This document shows positions 4,778 to 6,684 of a stretch of 6,684 nucleotides of DNA, piece by piece; positions within the stretch are counted from its first letter, which is position 1, and every line of letters begins with the position of its first letter. The stretch comes from Candidatus Thorarchaeota archaeon (GTDB lineage: Archaea; Asgardarchaeota; Thorarchaeia; Thorarchaeales; Thorarchaeaceae), in assembly GCA_016841005.1 (NCBI GenBank), contig JAEORG010000421.1, positions 1-6,684 of the forward strand, read 5' to 3'. The notes below the pieces were generated by a model that saw only the letters and a program-made list of their open reading frames with translations, had not been told where the DNA came from and made no database searches. Made by a program: the position numbers and the translations under genes.

Positions 4778-6670
4778 GTGACTGCTGGCGGCTATAAGGG
4801 TAAAATCCTACGTGTTAACCTAAGCGCGAACGAATTCCACGTAGACCCTCTTCCTCAGGAATGGATAAAGGATTACATTGGTGGCGATGGTTTTGGTGCT
4901 AAGATTCTCTATGAAGAAGTACCAGCAGGCGCCAATCCATTGGGCGTTGATAACAAACTGATTGTGGCAACTGGTCCCATCACTGGTACTATGTGGCCAA
5001 TGAGTGGAAGGACAGTTTTCATATCAAAAGCCCCCCTCACTGGAATCTGGGGCGAGAGTCATGTTGGCGGTTTCCTCGGGCCAGAGCTCAAGTATGCTGG
5101 ATACGACCTGTTAGTTGTTGAAGGGAAAGCTGAAAATCCTGTTTACATTCAAATCGAAGATTCACATCTCGAACTCTGTGATGCATCAAAGTTATGGGGA
5201 ACGACCACTGATCAGGCTACTATCAATATCAAAAAAGCAAACTCGGATCCTGATATTCAAGTTGCCGCGATTGGACCTGCTGGAGAACGCTTAGTGCGAT
5301 ATGCTTCAGTGATGGTAAATCATGCACGAGCAGCGGGACGTACCGGGATGGGGGCTGTTCTTGGTTCAAAGAACGTGAAGGCAATTTCGATTCGCGGTCA
5401 TGGTGGTGTTAATGTGCATGACCACGAGGCATTCTTTGAGCTTGCAAAGAAAGCTCATTCACGTGTTCGTAATAATCCACAAGCAAAAGAAATGGGTAAG
5501 TGGGGAACATGGATTCTAACTGCAGTTAAACAAGAGATTGGTGAATTACCAACCTACAACCATCGTACAGGTGTTTTTCCTGGATATGAGAAACTAACTG
5601 GTGATTATATCAGACCAAGATTCACGATATCTGATAGGGCTTGTTTTGGTTGTAGTCTTGGTTGCAAAAAGGTAAACTATGTTCAGACTGGACCATTTGC
5701 TGGTACTCTTGAGGAAGGTCCTGAGTATGAAGGATTAATGGCATTTGGTAGCTCATTGGGAATTGATGATTACGCGACAACCCTGAAGGCTAATCAAATT
5801 TGCAACCGCTACGGTATGGACATAATCTCTGCAGGCGCGACAATTGGTTTTGCTATAGAGGCTTTTGAAAATGGCTTGATTACTGAGAAGGACACAAATG
5901 GTCTCAAACTTGAATGGGGTAACCCAGAACAGACAATTCGTTTACTTGAGCTAATTGCACAACGCAAGGACTTTGGAGATTTACTCGCAGAGGGAAGTAA
6001 AAGAGCTGCTGACTCAATAGGAAAAGGCTCCGAGAAATTTGCAATTCATGTAAAAGGGATGGAAGTTTCAGGTCAAGATGGTCGTACACATCGAAGTATT
6101 GGCTTGGGACATGCTACTGGTGCGCGAGGCGCTGATCATCTTAGAAGCTTAGTTGTTGTAGACCAGCTTGGTTATGAGGATGTGGCTGCAAAACGCTGGG
6201 GCGTTGACAAACTTCCTGAGATTATTGATCCTTATACAGAGAAGCATAAAGCAAATGCAGTCTTCGAGAGTGAAAACTCGTATAGCATTAGGGATACGCT
6301 TATTGTGTGTTGGTACTCAGTATCTTGGCCTCCAATATTCTGGATGGAAGACTTTGCAGAGATGCTGCCACTTGCAACAGGAGAGAAGCATTTGGGGCAG
6401 GTTAAGAACCTAGTAGAGATTGCAGAACGCCAGATAACCCTGAAGCGTCTTTTCAATATACGGGAAGGAATAACCAGAAAAGACGACAATCTTCCAGACC
6501 GGTTTACAAAAGAACCAATGCCTGAGGGTCCAGGAAAAGGTCAAACTGTCAATCTTGACCCTATGCTCGATGATTACTATAAACTCCGAGGCTGGGACTT
6601 GGAAACAGGACTACCAACTGAAAAAACCATTAAAAGACTCTCATTGGAGTGGACCAAAGCCCACTCCTAA
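4778..6670 (+). CDS. Tungsten-containing aldehyde:ferredoxin oxidoreductase family protein
   Basis: Predicted to oxidise aldehydes to carboxylic acids at a tungsto-bispterin site, donating electrons through its own [4Fe-4S] cluster to the upstream subunit. The 630 residues are close to P. furiosus AOR (about 605) and align throughout. Cluster ligands are C289, C292, C296 (CFGCSLGC) and C511 (Pf C288, C291, C295, C494). The pterin-binding block AAGRTGMGAVLGSKN (185-199), EGPEYE (313-318; last Glu is Pf E313) and H454 in ARGADH (Pf H448) are present. D506-TLIV-C511 has the D-x-L-x-x-C form rather than the D-x-x-G-L-C of Pf AOR. The C-terminus has PMPEGP and YYKLRGW. The GTG at 4778 follows the ferredoxin stop by 1 nt and gives MTAGGYKGKILRVNL, like the family N-terminus; a GTG at 4763 would add five residues. 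The cysteine-rich partner suggests a WOR5-like two-subunit enzyme. The substrate cannot be told; BamB-like roles are not excluded. Confidence 0.94.
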   Translation: MTAGGYKGKILRVNLSANEFHVDPLPQEWIKDYIGGDGFGAKILYEEVPAGANPLGVDNKLIVATGPITGTMWPMSGRTVFISKAPLTGIWGESHVGGFLGPELKYAGYDLLVVEGKAENPVYIQIEDSHLELCDASKLWGTTTDQATINIKKANSDPDIQVAAIGPAGERLVRYASVMVNHARAAGRTGMGAVLGSKNVKAISIRGHGGVNVHDHEAFFELAKKAHSRVRNNPQAKEMGKWGTWILTAVKQEIGELPTYNHRTGVFPGYEKLTGDYIRPRFTISDRACFGCSLGCKKVNYVQTGPFAGTLEEGPEYEGLMAFGSSLGIDDYATTLKANQICNRYGMDIISAGATIGFAIEAFENGLITEKDTNGLKLEWGNPEQTIRLLELIAQRKDFGDLLAEGSKRAADSIGKGSEKFAIHVKGMEVSGQDGRTHRSIGLGHATGARGADHLRSLVVVDQLGYEDVAAKRWGVDKLPEIIDPYTEKHKANAVFESENSYSIRDTLIVCWYSVSWPPIFWMEDFAEMLPLATGEKHLGQVKNLVEIAERQITLKRLFNIREGITRKDDNLPDRFTKEPMPEGPGKGQTVNLDPMLDDYYKLRGWDLETGLPTEKTIKRLSLEWTKAHS

Positions 6671-6684
6671 CGAGTTTCACATTC

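Noticed and set aside
5904..6489. Frames inside the AOR gene (5904-6089 and 6232-6489 minus; 6168-6413 plus)
   Set aside because: They overlap conserved AOR-family sequence in other frames and have no recognisable domains or start signals.
1..6684. Searched by eye for tRNA genes, CRISPR repeats, transposase or inverted IS ends, att sites and phage genes
   Set aside because: No cloverleaf, regularly spaced repeat, transposase motif or integrase was found; the genes look like ordinary chromosomal metabolism.

Overview
The window looks like chromosomal DNA of an anaerobic, peptide-fermenting archaeon. The evidence is a tungsten-type aldehyde:ferredoxin oxidoreductase paired with a four-cluster ferredoxin subunit, TATA-like boxes upstream of several genes, GGAG/GGTGA-type ribosome binding sites and moderate GC. 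Proteins rich in coiled coil and acidic tails, next to a bacterial-type glutamate dehydrogenase, would fit an Asgard lineage such as Thorarchaeia. That is a guess, because no phylogenetic marker is present.

Layout, left to right: (1) the N-terminal part of an unrecognised minus-strand protein running off the left edge (about 3-347). (2) A divergent 182-bp spacer with repeated CCGAAT elements and a small palindrome near the expected transcription start. (3) gdhA, an NADP-type glutamate dehydrogenase (530-1882), followed by a 12-bp hairpin and T-tract. (4) A convergent coiled-coil protein (1950-2555, minus) built from two 74-residue repeats. (5) ilvE, a type-II branched-chain aminotransferase (2673-3770, plus). 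(6) A convergent small protein with a very acidic tail (3783-4166, minus). (7) A two-gene operon: a 16-cysteine polyferredoxin subunit (4267-4776) and an AOR-family oxidoreductase (4778-6670), with a 1-nt gap suggesting translational coupling.

The four enzymes fit one pathway. The aminotransferase moves amino groups from branched-chain amino acids to 2-oxoglutarate. Glutamate dehydrogenase regenerates 2-oxoglutarate (or runs in reverse to assimilate ammonium). Aldehydes formed as by-products of 2-oxoacid oxidation are oxidised to acids by the AOR, with electrons leaving through the Fe-S subunit to ferredoxin. The 2-oxoacid:ferredoxin oxidoreductase this needs is not in the window. The two minus-strand proteins between the enzyme genes are the least explained part. 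No RNA gene, CRISPR array, insertion sequence or prophage signal was seen.
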